From assembly GCA_045594025.1 (NCBI GenBank), contig JAZNXS010000047.1, positions 1 through 47,733 on the forward strand: DNA of 47,733 nt. The letters are read 5' to 3'. The DNA is from Scatosoma sp045594025 (GTDB taxonomy: Bacteria; Bacillota; Clostridia; Christensenellales; Borkfalkiaceae). This document shows, piece after piece, positions 25,585 through 34,493 of this stretch. Numbering within the stretch: position 1 is the first letter of the stretch; each line of letters opens with the position of its first letter. The position numbers and the translations under genes are program-made. The notes under the pieces are model-generated. The model was not told where the DNA came from and did no database searches. It saw nothing but the letters and a program-made list of their open reading frames with translations.

Positions 25585-27204
25585 TTATTCCTCCGAACCT
25601 CTAAGTGAAGGGTTGAACGCATCGCGCAAACCGTTACCGAATAAGTTGAAGCTGAGCATCAGCAACACCAAGAAGAAACAAGGGAAGAAAGCAACGTAAG
25701 GCGCGTATAAAACATCACGCTGCCCCGCAGCAATCAAGGTGCCGACACTGGTCGTATTACCCGATTCCAAATCAATGATACCCAAATACGACAGATTGGT
25801 TTCCGTATAAATCATAGACGGAATTACCAATGCGCTGGCGGTAACAATCGTACCAAGCCCATTAGGGAAGATATGCTTAAACATAATACGCGTGTCACGC
25901 GCGCCAAGCGTTCGAGCCGCCAAAATATATTCTTGATTTTTAAAGCGATAGAACTGCATACGCGTCGTACCAGCCATACCAATCCAGCCTGTCATGAAGA
26001 AGGCTATAAACAGGATTAGCGCTTGTCTAGAATCGGCTCCACCCGCAGTAGGCTCGATATAATATTTTAACAGCGTAATTACAATCATAGTCGGAACGGA
26101 ACCCAAGATTTCGGAAAATCTTTCCATAAAAAGGTCGACTTTGCCGCCAAAATAGCCTGCGATTGAGCCGTAAATAACGCCGACGATGAAGTTTGCCACC
26201 GCAACCAACGTCGCGAAGATAAACGAGAATCTCGCGCCGTGCGCAAGGCAGGCAAAAATGTCTTTACCGCCACCGCTTTCCGATTGCCCCGTCGTACCGA
26301 ATAAGAAATAAGGTTCTTCGATACCGTCTTTGAGTACCTGCGAATGTTTATAGGTGTAATATTCGAAGTAGTCCGCGCGGACCTCTACCCCCTCGGGTAA
26401 CGTTCTGCCGTATACATAGTAATACTGCACGTCATCTACCATAAAACCATCTTCGCCTTCTAACCTCATTTTCGAAGTATAAGGAACAAATGCGGTCGAT
26501 TGAGAAGTAGCCCTTTCTTTCCAGTAATTATTTTCAAGCTGTCCGTCTGCATTCACCGCCGGCTGAATTTTACCTTCTACGATTTTGAACTTATACCAAA
26601 TATTCGCATCGTAATGGTCGCGGGAAAAGGTCTTTTCGCTAGGTCTTTCTCTTTTCTTAACGATAGGATAAAGAACCTGTCTGCCCGTTTCATCCTGCCA
26701 TCTTTGAATATCCAAATATTCTTCTAAGGAAACCGTACGGTAATTACCAAAGCCAACCCCATGGTAGGTATCGAAACGATAGGTAAACGACTTACCGTCT
26801 TCACTGATTTCAATTTTATGGTTTTTGATAACGTCTTTACCCGTTTCCAAACCCAATGCGTAGTCTTTCAAATAGGTAACGTACCCAACGTCCGTCTTTT
26901 CACGGCAACCGTCCCAAAAATCGGTTTCTTCAAACCAAGCACATTTCGGACGTGCCGACGCATACATTTCATCGTAATACGAAGGGGTATACGGCGTACA
27001 GAACGGCGCAATGATTGCAAATAAAATCAAAAATGCAATAACAATACCGCCAACAACCGCGCCCTTGTTTTTGCAGAAACGACGGAACGCGCCTTGGAAA
27101 TAGCCAACAGGTTTGGTGTCAAACTTGCTGTCGTGGTGAAGGTCCGTCCTTTGGGCGAACTTAAATTTTTCTTTAGGAATGTTTGTGTAATCCATATTTT
27201 CCAT
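25585..27204 (-). CDS. oppC: oligopeptide ABC transporter permease OppC with large extracytoplasmic insertion
   Basis: 539 residues from the ATG at 27204, one base after the oppB stop. A cytosolic N-terminus leads to the first helix (GGIVIAFLILFAIIAPF, about 52-68). In standard OppC about 40-50 residues then lead to helix 2; here about 240 do (through the segment PYFLFGTTGQSESGGGKDIF, which matches the usual HPFGTDxxGRD signature). The added part is rich in Tyr, Trp, Asp and Glu and should lie outside the membrane. The rest is normal: five helices with the EAA loop AARTLGARDTRIMFKHIFPN. It pairs with OppB to form the channel. Confidence 0.9.
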   Translation of the reverse strand: MENMDYTNIPKEKFKFAQRTDLHHDSKFDTKPVGYFQGAFRRFCKNKGAVVGGIVIAFLILFAIIAPFCTPYTPSYYDEMYASARPKCAWFEETDFWDGCREKTDVGYVTYLKDYALGLETGKDVIKNHKIEISEDGKSFTYRFDTYHGVGFGNYRTVSLEEYLDIQRWQDETGRQVLYPIVKKRERPSEKTFSRDHYDANIWYKFKIVEGKIQPAVNADGQLENNYWKERATSQSTAFVPYTSKMRLEGEDGFMVDDVQYYYVYGRTLPEGVEVRADYFEYYTYKHSQVLKDGIEEPYFLFGTTGQSESGGGKDIFACLAHGARFSFIFATLVAVANFIVGVIYGSIAGYFGGKVDLFMERFSEILGSVPTMIVITLLKYYIEPTAGGADSRQALILFIAFFMTGWIGMAGTTRMQFYRFKNQEYILAARTLGARDTRIMFKHIFPNGLGTIVTASALVIPSMIYTETNLSYLGIIDLESGNTTSVGTLIAAGQRDVLYAPYVAFFPCFFLVLLMLSFNLFGNGLRDAFNPSLRGSEE

Positions 27205-27205
27205 T

Positions 27206-28213
27206 TTACTTCGCCCCCATTCTGATTCTAGGATCGATAAATCCGTAACTAATATCGATAACAATACCCGCAGTCAAACCAACCAAAGTATAGAATGCGG
27301 ACAATAACATGAAGAAATTATAATCCTGGAAAGTTATCGAGTTCAAGTACAATCCGCCAACGCCGGGAATACCGAACATACTTTCGATAATCAGCGACCC
27401 GGAAAGAACCCCAACAAATTCACTAAGAATGGAAGGGAAAATAACGGTCATCGAATTGCGCATTGCATGTCTAAACGTAGCTTGTCCCCTGGTCAACCCT
27501 TTGGTACGAGCAAGTAACATAAACTCACTGGTCAAAACTTCCGACAGTTCGGCACGAGTATAACGTGCATACCCTGCGATAGAACTAAGGCTGAGCGAAA
27601 GCACTGCAGGAATCATCGATCGGAACATACTCCAAGTGAAATAGTCGTCGCCCAATTCCATCATAAGCGGGAACCAATTCCACTTAAAGCACATGAAATA
27701 CTGAATCAACAAGCCCAATACGATGGAAGGCAAGGAAATCAACAAAATGATAAAGATGTTGATTGCTTGGTCTTGCCACTTATTCTTCTTTAATGCCGCA
27801 AAAATACCCAAGCCCAAACCGATGGGCACACCGAACAGCGTGGAATAAATGTTGATAAGGATTGTGGGAGGCAATTTGCGAACGAAAACGTCCCATACAG
27901 GCATATTGAAATATTCCTGATAAGTGGTTGCTCTACCAAAGTCCCCATGGACAAAAATATTTTTTACATAATTCCAAAGCTGAATCAAAATAGGAACACG
28001 GTCGAACGTGTACGTACCGTTTTTCCCTGGTTGAATGTTACAAATCCACCCCCAGCCTTCATAACGTTTAAGAGCAATTAAACGATCCTCTTGAGGCCCT
28101 ACAACTACGTGGATAGGCAACAACTTAATCAAGACGAAGCTCATTACAAAGATGATGCTAAACGTCAGCAACATCAAGCCTATACGCTTCATCACATATT
28201 TGAACATATACAT
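27206..28213 (-). CDS. oppB: oligopeptide ABC transporter permease OppB
   Basis: 335 residues, ATG 9 nt after AAAGGAG. Six helices: one at the N-terminus (MKRIGLMLLTFSIIFVMSFVL) and five after about residue 110. The EAA loop, which docks onto OppD/OppF, reads LARTKGLTRGQATFRHAMRN. The periplasmic loop after helix 1 contains DFGRATTYQEYFNMPVWDVF, the usual OppB lead-in to helix 2. Unlike its partners it has near-normal length. Confidence 0.93.
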   Translation of the reverse strand: MYMFKYVMKRIGLMLLTFSIIFVMSFVLIKLLPIHVVVGPQEDRLIALKRYEGWGWICNIQPGKNGTYTFDRVPILIQLWNYVKNIFVHGDFGRATTYQEYFNMPVWDVFVRKLPPTILINIYSTLFGVPIGLGLGIFAALKKNKWQDQAINIFIILLISLPSIVLGLLIQYFMCFKWNWFPLMMELGDDYFTWSMFRSMIPAVLSLSLSSIAGYARYTRAELSEVLTSEFMLLARTKGLTRGQATFRHAMRNSMTVIFPSILSEFVGVLSGSLIIESMFGIPGVGGLYLNSITFQDYNFFMLLSAFYTLVGLTAGIVIDISYGFIDPRIRMGAK

Positions 28214-28296
28214 AGGTTTTTACTCCTTTGTCTGATTGTTTTCAAAGTTATAATTAAAGAAACAGCAATCTACATAAATGGCGCCATTGCGTTCCT

Positions 28297-28313
28297 CGCG
28301 CGCTACGCGCGCG
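28297..28313. other. GC-rich hairpin in the oppA-oppB gap
   Basis: A 7-bp stem (28297-28303 with 28307-28313) with a 3-nt TAC loop. It has no adjoining T-run in the sense (minus) direction, so it is not a standard terminator; it may affect the stability or processing of the opp mRNA. Confidence 0.5.
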
Positions 28314-28386
28314 TATAAAAAAACGAAAATATGCTTATTTTCATTATACTGCTAAAAGGAATTTTTATTCTTCAATACGCAAACCT

Positions 28387-28413
28387 GCGGTGGGCGAAAC
28401 ATTCGCCCACCGC
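28387..28413 (-). promoter_or_regulatory. stem-loop after oppA, likely partial terminator or mRNA-stabilising hairpin
   Basis: A perfect 12-bp stem (28387-28398 with 28402-28413) with an ACA loop, 32 nt after the oppA stop. No T-run follows on the minus strand. Such hairpins after the binding-protein gene commonly let oppA be expressed above oppBCDF. Confidence 0.7.
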
Positions 28414-28445
28414 GATAGTCTGCTGTTTAGTAAGTTACCCTGAAA

Positions 28446-31136
28446 TTATTCAGTCTTCTTGTATTCAGCCGAAAGGTCATTGTTGTTCTGTGCAACAAAT
28501 TCTGCCCATTCGCTGGTGGTGTACTTAACTTCGACATATCTAAGACCGCCAAGACCCATGAAGGTGTTGTAGTCGCTGGTGATATAATCGAATTTTGCAC
28601 TAAGGAAGGAACCAGAGTAGTCACCGATCAACATGATCGAGTAGCTCTTCTTAAGTGCCTGTTCTTCCAAAGCTGCCAAGATGGTCAATCTTACGTTGGA
28701 AGGAGCATAACCAGCATCCCAGTTGTACTTCTTCGCTGCGTTCTTTTCCGTTGCAAGACCGTTCAAGCAGTAGAACCAGTTCTGAAGGCTCATTTCAATC
28801 GTTTCGCCTGCGCCTTCATAATCGCCTTCAGGCATCGTGAGCGTCATCATTACAGTAGAAGTATCCCAATAGGTGTGGTAGTTCAAGCTGTCGTCAGGAT
28901 CAACGAATGCACCGATGATATCGAAAGGATTGAAGGGGTTACCGGAGAAGCCGTAACCGAAACCGATTTGCGTATCGCCGTTACGGAATGCGTCAGCCCA
29001 ACCCTGGCCTGCAGATGCATCAAGTACTACCTTGATTTTGCCCTGAAGCGCGGTACCTTCCACGAGGGAATTAAGCACGTCCTGCAAGTAAACAACACGT
29101 TGCTTCTGTTTAGCGTTTTCTACGGATGCACCATAGATAAGCGTAATATCCTTGCTTGCATCGTAGCCGTATTTGTCAGCATTTGTCGTCAATTCATTGA
29201 TAGCAACTACCATCTTTTCTTTTGCAAGAGTAAGGTTGTAACCGGTCAATGCGTCGTAAGCGTCTTCCATTTCAACGTTCTGCAAGTTACCGCTGGACCA
29301 CGTGCCATCTGCATTCTGAACGAAGCCGTATGCACGAAGGAGACCTTCTTTTGCTTCTTTCGTGTTACGATATACACCGCCGTCTTCAAGGTTGGGGCTG
29401 TTTTCGATATCGTAGTAGTATTCGCTGTTTACAAGACCAAGGCAAGGAGTAGCCGTACCGGGCCAAATCTTTTCAACAACGTCGCTTCTGTTCAAACCAA
29501 GCGAGAATGCCTGTCTGAATTCGTCAATTGCCAAAATACCGTTATTGTATTCACTTTCTTTCAATACGCTGAGGTCGCTGAACAACTGCATACCGAACGT
29601 ACCCGTCGAAGGCGTATAGTCAACGTACTTGGAATCCTTGTAGTCTGCGATGTTTTCCGTTGCAAGGCTTGCATCGTCAACTTCGCCCTTCAAGAATGCC
29701 ATCCAGCTCGTAGAAAATTCAGTAACCTTTCTGCAGTTGATTGCGGAAACGTTGTACTGATTCTTGTAAAGGTTCATGTTCCAACCGTACCAATAAGGGT
29801 TCTTTTCAAGCTTGTAGTAGCTACCAGCTTCAAATGCGGTAAGCTTATAGGGGCCCCAGCTCTTCGTCGTTTCCTCGGAAGTGTTGTAGTTGGTGGTCCA
29901 AAGCGTTGCGCCGTCTGCGGGAGCGATCTTGCAAGCTTCATACGTTGCCTTGTGTACAAGGGGAAGGCTGGACATATAGTATGCTGCCTGGTAGGAAAGC
30001 GAACCGTTGTCCTGAAGGAGTGCGTACGCTTTGTCAAGGCAAATTACGAACGAATAATCGTCAACTGCATAGATACCTACGTCTTCCCAAGCTACGTCAC
30101 GGATCTTGTTTTCAACGTAGATGCTTATCCAAGATGCATACGCGCCGCCAACTTCAACGTAAGGACCATATTCATAAGGAGCATCGGGAGCAAAGAAGTA
30201 GTCCCAAAGGTCTTTACCGGAGAATGCGTCAACAGCTTCACCGCTAGTCCAAGCATCAGCTGTATCGTAAACGGTCGTATCGTCAAATGCTACCCATTGA
30301 GGACATGCGTTGCCGTTTGCATCAACATAACCCTGTGCATTGTAGAAGCTAAATGCATCAATATAAAGCGTTTCGTCTGCTGCAATAGCTTCTGCATTGC
30401 TTGCATAGCCCAAGCTTGCTACAGATTCATACGTACCTTCCTGGTTCTGGAAGAAGTAGCCGCGGGAGTTCTTAATACGAAGCGTATCGTAGTAGGTGTT
30501 ACCACGCATGTTCATGAATTCGGGATCAAGCTGTTGCTTCATCGAATATACAAAGTCAGCCGCCTTAATAGGGTCGCCGTTATCCCACTTCAAGTCTTGA
30601 CGAAGGGTAATCTTCCAAGCGTAACCGCCTTCTTCCTTCTGGTCAGCGGTGTAGCCCCACTTCGCGTCAACCGTAGAGGTTACGTCTTCAAGCTTCGTAG
30701 CTGCGGAATAGTGCGTCGTGTAAGCGCCCTTTACAATGCCAGCCTTATTAATGGTACCGTCTTCGTTGAACTTCTTGTCATCTTTGAACTTATAGTCATA
30801 ATCGAAGAAGGACGAACCGATGTAGCTCATAATCTGCGTATCGTTGTTATCCGCATACGTAAGCTCGTTCCAGTTGCTGGGCATCGTGCTCGTGGTCGTG
30901 TTGTACTCTGCCTGCTTCAAATTAGCGGTAGGAATCGTAAGGTCTTCATAGCTAACGTCCGTGTTCTGGTTTACGTCGCCGCCGCCTTCGCCGCCGGTCG
31001 AAGAATCAGAACCAGGATTAACTACAGGACCGGTAGAGCTAGAGTTGTCGCCACCGAAGATGGAACAACCGACAAAGCTTCCCGACATTACGAGACAGGT
31101 CACTAAAGCAAGCATGGCTTTAATCTTTTTGTTCAT
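28446..31136 (-). CDS. oppA: oligopeptide-binding lipoprotein OppA, enlarged
   Basis: 896 residues; usual family length is about 540. ATG after GGAGG. The signal peptide ends in the lipobox SFVGC, so it is membrane-tethered; a Ser/Gly-rich linker (about 25-60) follows. The SBP_bac_5 fold is recognisable from KITLRQDLKWDNGDPIKAADFVYSMK near 170, FVICLDKAYA near 350, WGPYKLTAFEAGSYYKLEKNP near 430 and EFRQAFSLGLNRSDVVEKIWP near 540. Extra sequence is spread between these blocks, not in a single insert. It captures peptides outside the membrane and hands them to OppBC. First gene of the operon, with a consensus-like promoter and a long structured leader. Confidence 0.9.
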   Translation of the reverse strand: MNKKIKAMLALVTCLVMSGSFVGCSIFGGDNSSSTGPVVNPGSDSSTGGEGGGDVNQNTDVSYEDLTIPTANLKQAEYNTTTSTMPSNWNELTYADNNDTQIMSYIGSSFFDYDYKFKDDKKFNEDGTINKAGIVKGAYTTHYSAATKLEDVTSTVDAKWGYTADQKEEGGYAWKITLRQDLKWDNGDPIKAADFVYSMKQQLDPEFMNMRGNTYYDTLRIKNSRGYFFQNQEGTYESVASLGYASNAEAIAADETLYIDAFSFYNAQGYVDANGNACPQWVAFDDTTVYDTADAWTSGEAVDAFSGKDLWDYFFAPDAPYEYGPYVEVGGAYASWISIYVENKIRDVAWEDVGIYAVDDYSFVICLDKAYALLQDNGSLSYQAAYYMSSLPLVHKATYEACKIAPADGATLWTTNYNTSEETTKSWGPYKLTAFEAGSYYKLEKNPYWYGWNMNLYKNQYNVSAINCRKVTEFSTSWMAFLKGEVDDASLATENIADYKDSKYVDYTPSTGTFGMQLFSDLSVLKESEYNNGILAIDEFRQAFSLGLNRSDVVEKIWPGTATPCLGLVNSEYYYDIENSPNLEDGGVYRNTKEAKEGLLRAYGFVQNADGTWSSGNLQNVEMEDAYDALTGYNLTLAKEKMVVAINELTTNADKYGYDASKDITLIYGASVENAKQKQRVVYLQDVLNSLVEGTALQGKIKVVLDASAGQGWADAFRNGDTQIGFGYGFSGNPFNPFDIIGAFVDPDDSLNYHTYWDTSTVMMTLTMPEGDYEGAGETIEMSLQNWFYCLNGLATEKNAAKKYNWDAGYAPSNVRLTILAALEEQALKKSYSIMLIGDYSGSFLSAKFDYITSDYNTFMGLGGLRYVEVKYTTSEWAEFVAQNNNDLSAEYKKTE

Positions 31137-31209
31137 GGTGTTACCTCCAAAAAAGTTATTCTTAATTATGTATGTTGATTTTCTCTTCCTCTTACTAAAA
31201 GAAAATTAC

Positions 31210-31267
31210 ATATCACTTTGATATTTCCCATTTTCGAGTGAGATTTCCCTCTCAACGCCGAAAAATG
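31210..31267 (-). promoter_or_regulatory. two hairpins in the oppA 5' leader
   Basis: ATATCA (31210-31215) pairs with TGATAT (31219-31224). A second, larger hairpin pairs 31229-31236 with 31259-31267 and, inside, TGAGA (31239-31243) with TCTCA (31250-31254). They lie in the roughly 140-nt leader between promoter and ribosome binding site. I recognise no known riboswitch and see no terminator T-run. Confidence 0.5.
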
Positions 31268-31280
31268 AAAAATTTTCTAT

Positions 31281-31309
31281 ATTATATCACACTTTTTTGC
31301 CCTCGTCAA
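31281..31309 (-). promoter_or_regulatory. promoter of the opp operon
   Basis: TTGACG (31304-31309), a 17-nt spacer and TATAAT (31281-31286) on the minus strand. The 150 bases upstream (31310-31462) are A/T-rich and hold nothing else I can name. Confidence 0.8.
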
Positions 31310-31462
31310 GAAAATTTTATAGGAAAATGAAATATTTTTGCCATTTTAATCGAAAAAATCGATTGAAATTTTGTTTTTTGCATAGGAATTATCGGTTTTT
31401 CGAATAGTATGCCGTTTTTTGATAGGTTTTGGGTTTTGAATAGAAAAAAATACGTAAATGCC

Positions 31463-31652
31463 GTGAATTATCCGCGTTGCGGACGTGAATTTTCGCTATC
31501 GCTCAGTGAATTGAAAACAATGTTTTCGTGAATTTTCGCTGTCGCTCAGTGAATTGACGGCTCTGCCGTCGTTATTGTTAATATTTCCACAACGCAACGC
31601 ACGGCGTTGCAATTCACGTCCGTAGGACAATTCACGCCGTTAGGCAATTCAC
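31463..31652. repeat. cluster of GTGAATT units alternating with mini-hairpins
   Basis: GTGAATT occurs five times in one direction (31463, 31485, 31506, 31528, 31549) at strict 21/22-nt steps and three times inverted as AATTCAC (31611, 31629, 31646). The pieces between are mostly small perfect hairpins with different sequences: TCCGC-GTT-GCGGA, GAAAAC-AAT-GTTTTC, GACGGC-TCT-GCCGTC, CAACGC...GCGTTG, GTCC-GTA-GGAC, GCC-GTTA-GGC. Two of the pieces instead share TTCGCT(A/G)TCGCTCA. No gene lies in it. It sits between the opp promoter and the tldE terminator. Confidence 0.85.
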
Positions 31653-31661
31653 TGTAGCAAA

Positions 31662-31689
31662 CGCCCGACGGAAGCTCTTCCGTCGGGCG
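31662..31689 (-). terminator. hairpin after tldE
   Basis: A 12-bp stem (31662-31673 with 31678-31689) with a 4-nt loop, 24 nt after the tldE stop. On the minus strand only a short T-run (GTTTGC) follows, so termination may be partial. Confidence 0.7.
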
Positions 31690-31713
31690 ATGTTACCTAA
31701 TTATATTATGCGA

Positions 31714-32952
31714 TTAAGAATTGATTACGTTCATTCTCGTAACCAGCACTTCGCTGTCCACTGCGTCGAAGATATCCTTTGCGCTGACGCCTACAAAATC
31801 CTCGCCAAGCATATCCTTGATATTTGCGCTAGCGGAGAAATCGGAGACTCTTGCCGTGATCTTGCCGTTCTCTACAAGGAACGCAAGCTGTATGGGCATG
31901 CCCACTACACCCTCCGTCGTAATGTCGCCGCCCGACGTAATGGCGATATAAATCGCCTTTTCCGCGCCAAGCAACGTTTTCAGATCGGGAGCCGTACGCT
32001 TTAAGTATAAGCCGGGAAGCCCCACGCTGGGTACACCGTCGTAAGGAGCCGCCGCCGTCTTCGCCAAAGGCAGATTGAACATCGTCGCCGTATTCTTGCT
32101 GGTCAACACGTTCTTAAACGTACCGTCTTCAATAATCGAAGCGCGATAGTTGCTTGCGATTTCCCCTTCCGCATCATAGAATGAGGACGAACGGTTGGTA
32201 ACAGGATTTCTATCCACAAAAACGCTGAGGTTCTCGTTGAATATCTTCTGACCGAGCTTACCGCTGAACAGCGAGCCGCCTGATATATAATATTCCGCAA
32301 TGACGTCCTTCATAATATTCCCGAAAACGTCGTAGGGCGCTACGATAATGGGATATTTGCCGTCGGGAAGAGTTACTTTCTCCCCAAAATATGCGTCGTG
32401 CAGCGTCTTTACGTCATTCACGATCTTATTTTCCGTTACCTTGCCATAGCTAGGTACGGACGCGCCGTAGTATGCGTCGGCAATATTCGAGGAATCTTTA
32501 TCCTTTACCTGCAGGAATACTTGGAAAGAGTTGTTTTCATAGGCAAGCTCCGTACCCTGCGAGTTTTTATAACTACCGCTGTTTTTGGAAGCCTGCGTTT
32601 TACCGTTGACAAGGAAGCGGGGACAAGCCGCCGCAATCTTCTTCGCCAAACGCTTGCTCGTGCGCATAATATCCTTTTCCGCTACGATTGCGTTGCTGCG
32701 GATAATACTCTTCTTTACCCCTTTGTTCATTTTGCAGGGATAAGGTATCCCGTCGGAAAGCTTGGCAATCGCCTGCTGTTCGAGCGCCCCGAAATCTGCA
32801 TCGCCCAAAGCGCCTGCAATACCAATCTTACCGTCTTCATATACACGCACCGTGCACTGCGTTTCGTCCTTTACGCGGTAAGAATCCACCTTTCCATCCG
32901 TAATATTTAACGTGGTGACGTTACTTTTATTCACTAAGTATTCTTTTTCCAT
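31714..32952 (-). CDS. tldE: TldE/PmbA-like subunit of the TldD/TldE metallopeptidase
   Basis: 412 residues, ATG after AAGGAGG. Together with TldD it forms a heterodimeric peptidase that degrades unfolded peptides and matures some modified peptides. This subunit lacks the HExxxH metal site, as expected for TldE/PmbA. Recognisable segments are LPDGKYPIIVAPYDVFGNIM near 196, SVFVDRNPVTNRSSSFYDAEG near 240, VPSVGLPGLYLKRTAPDLK near 315 and GDITTEGVVGMPIQLAFLVENG near 350. It starts 10 nt after the tldD stop and is surely cotranscribed. No modified-peptide precursor gene is nearby. Confidence 0.88.
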   Translation of the reverse strand: MEKEYLVNKSNVTTLNITDGKVDSYRVKDETQCTVRVYEDGKIGIAGALGDADFGALEQQAIAKLSDGIPYPCKMNKGVKKSIIRSNAIVAEKDIMRTSKRLAKKIAAACPRFLVNGKTQASKNSGSYKNSQGTELAYENNSFQVFLQVKDKDSSNIADAYYGASVPSYGKVTENKIVNDVKTLHDAYFGEKVTLPDGKYPIIVAPYDVFGNIMKDVIAEYYISGGSLFSGKLGQKIFNENLSVFVDRNPVTNRSSSFYDAEGEIASNYRASIIEDGTFKNVLTSKNTATMFNLPLAKTAAAPYDGVPSVGLPGLYLKRTAPDLKTLLGAEKAIYIAITSGGDITTEGVVGMPIQLAFLVENGKITARVSDFSASANIKDMLGEDFVGVSAKDIFDAVDSEVLVTRMNVINS

Positions 32953-32962
32953 AATTTCCTCC

Positions 32963-34300
32963 TTACTGCGCGAACATCTTAGAGATACGTACGTGAGGGC
33001 CGCCGAACCCTACGGGCAAAGGATTCTGTTCATTTTTTCCGCAACCGCCGGAGACAAAGCTCATGAATTCCACTTTATCAGACAATCCGTCAATCAAACC
33101 AAGCGTCGTGAATACGTCGCCCGTGATCACGCTAATCTTAACGGGACGGGTGATTTTGCCGTCTACAATTTCGTAAGCTACGTTAGGCGCAATCGTGAAC
33201 TTACTCATACCCGAACCGTGTTTTACGCTTTTGATATAGTAACCGAATTTCACGCCTGCGAACAGTTCTTCGATCGTCGATTCCCCTTTCTCTATGTAGG
33301 TATTCGTCATTCTAACGATGGGCTCGAACGTGCAATTCACCGCACGGGCGTTACCCGTCATTTTTTCCTTTAAGTATGCCGACGTTGCACCGCTATGTAA
33401 TCTGCCTGCCAAAACACCTTTCTTGATAAGATAGTTCTTGCGCGCTTTCGTACCCTCGTCGTCGTAAGGAACGTAGCCGCTGCCCAGCGATTTACCGCAA
33501 TCCACAATGGAGAGCAAGGGCGAAGCTACCGCCTTGCCGATTTGCCATTCACGGCGAATTCCCTCGTCTGCGAGCATGAAGTCCGCCTCCGATTTATGTC
33601 CGAAGGATTCGTGCGCGAAAATACCCGCCGCCTCGGGTGAAAGAATTACGGGATATTCGCCCGGTTCGATTGCTACTTCGTTTTGCATGCAGTTCAGCTG
33701 TTCGTTAAACGAAGCCTTGATTTCCTTGCCTCTTCTCATCAGCTTAGAGAAATGCGTATCGCCGATTTGATGATGCGCCTGGAAGAATTTCGTTCCGTCC
33801 GTCAGCGTACATGCCAAAACAATACCGCAGGTTTGATAATCGTATTTGATAGACGCGCCCTTGCTGGAATAGAATTCGAACACGCTGTTTCTATCCAAAT
33901 ACATCGCCGTTGGCATCGCCATCAAAGGCGAGGACGACAAGATGGGCAAATAGCTTTCCAGTAAGCTCTTCTTTTCCGCAATGGGAATATTGCGCACCGA
34001 AGAATCTGCAAAGGCAATCTTTTCCTCTACGTTTACCTGATAACGTCTTACCGTGCTGTTTCTTAAAATGTTAGGATTGCTCTTCGCCTGCGCATAGAGC
34101 CCATCCAGCTTATTTTGAACGTCGCCTATATCCGTTGTGGACGCATAATACCACATTTTCCCGTCGAACACACGGATAAACGCACGCTTTTCTTTACGCT
34201 CTTTAATTTCTTTCAGCATACCGTTCATATACGTTACGTTCGTGGAAAATCTATCCTCAATGCGCACGTCCGCGTATGCGTCTGTTTTGAATGTAAACAT
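32963..34300 (-). CDS. tldD: TldD-like metallopeptidase catalytic subunit
   Basis: 445 residues, ATG after AAGGAGG. The metal-binding motif HESFGHKSEAD (HExxxH) is near residue 230 and comes after PGEYPVILSPEAAGIFA; the C-terminal segment SGGCGKNEQNPLPVGFGGPHVRISK is the usual TldD end with its buried Cys. The N-terminal half (YADVRIEDRF, VRVFDGKMWYYAST-like strands) fits the TldD fold. First gene of the pair, with a perfect promoter 60-90 nt upstream that is divergent from the ABC exporter promoter. Confidence 0.92.
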   Translation of the reverse strand: MFTFKTDAYADVRIEDRFSTNVTYMNGMLKEIKERKEKRAFIRVFDGKMWYYASTTDIGDVQNKLDGLYAQAKSNPNILRNSTVRRYQVNVEEKIAFADSSVRNIPIAEKKSLLESYLPILSSSPLMAMPTAMYLDRNSVFEFYSSKGASIKYDYQTCGIVLACTLTDGTKFFQAHHQIGDTHFSKLMRRGKEIKASFNEQLNCMQNEVAIEPGEYPVILSPEAAGIFAHESFGHKSEADFMLADEGIRREWQIGKAVASPLLSIVDCGKSLGSGYVPYDDEGTKARKNYLIKKGVLAGRLHSGATSAYLKEKMTGNARAVNCTFEPIVRMTNTYIEKGESTIEELFAGVKFGYYIKSVKHGSGMSKFTIAPNVAYEIVDGKITRPVKISVITGDVFTTLGLIDGLSDKVEFMSFVSGGCGKNEQNPLPVGFGGPHVRISKMFAQ

Positions 34301-34362
34301 TCGTTACCTCCTTGTTTGGGCTAAAAGCTCTTTTTTTCAGCCAAATAACCATTATGCAATAT

Positions 34363-34391
34363 ATTATATACACTTTTTTCGATAATGTCAA
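34363..34391 (-). promoter_or_regulatory. consensus promoter of tldD-tldE
   Basis: TTGACA (34386-34391), a 17-nt spacer and TATAAT (34363-34368) on the minus strand, all perfect. Confidence 0.85.
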
Positions 34392-34423
34392 GGACTTTAA
34401 TTTATTTTTTTGTTTTAAAACTC

Positions 34424-34452
34424 TTGACTTTTATATCTTATAGTGCTATTAT
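34424..34452 (+). promoter_or_regulatory. promoter of the ABC exporter operon
   Basis: TTGACT (34424-34429), a 17-nt spacer and TATTAT (34447-34452) on the plus strand, about 40 nt before the start codon. Confidence 0.75.
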
Positions 34453-34493
34453 CATTAAGTATTATATTTTATTATTATTAAGGACGCGTGTAT

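Noticed and set aside
28297..28313. Intrinsic terminator in the oppA-oppB gap
   Set aside because: No T-run follows in the sense direction; oppB must be read from the oppA promoter since none is seen between.
28875..31106. A 743-codon open frame on the plus strand, antisense to oppA
   Set aside because: The minus-strand oppA has a signal peptide, family motifs and a ribosome binding site; the plus-strand frame has none of these and is a by-product of codon bias.
31210..31267. A known riboswitch in the oppA leader
   Set aside because: The hairpins are simple and show no conserved core I know, and no expression platform with T-run is present.
31463..31652. CRISPR array
   Set aside because: Repeat units are only 7 bp, the pieces between them are self-complementary, and part of the units are inverted; no cas genes are near.
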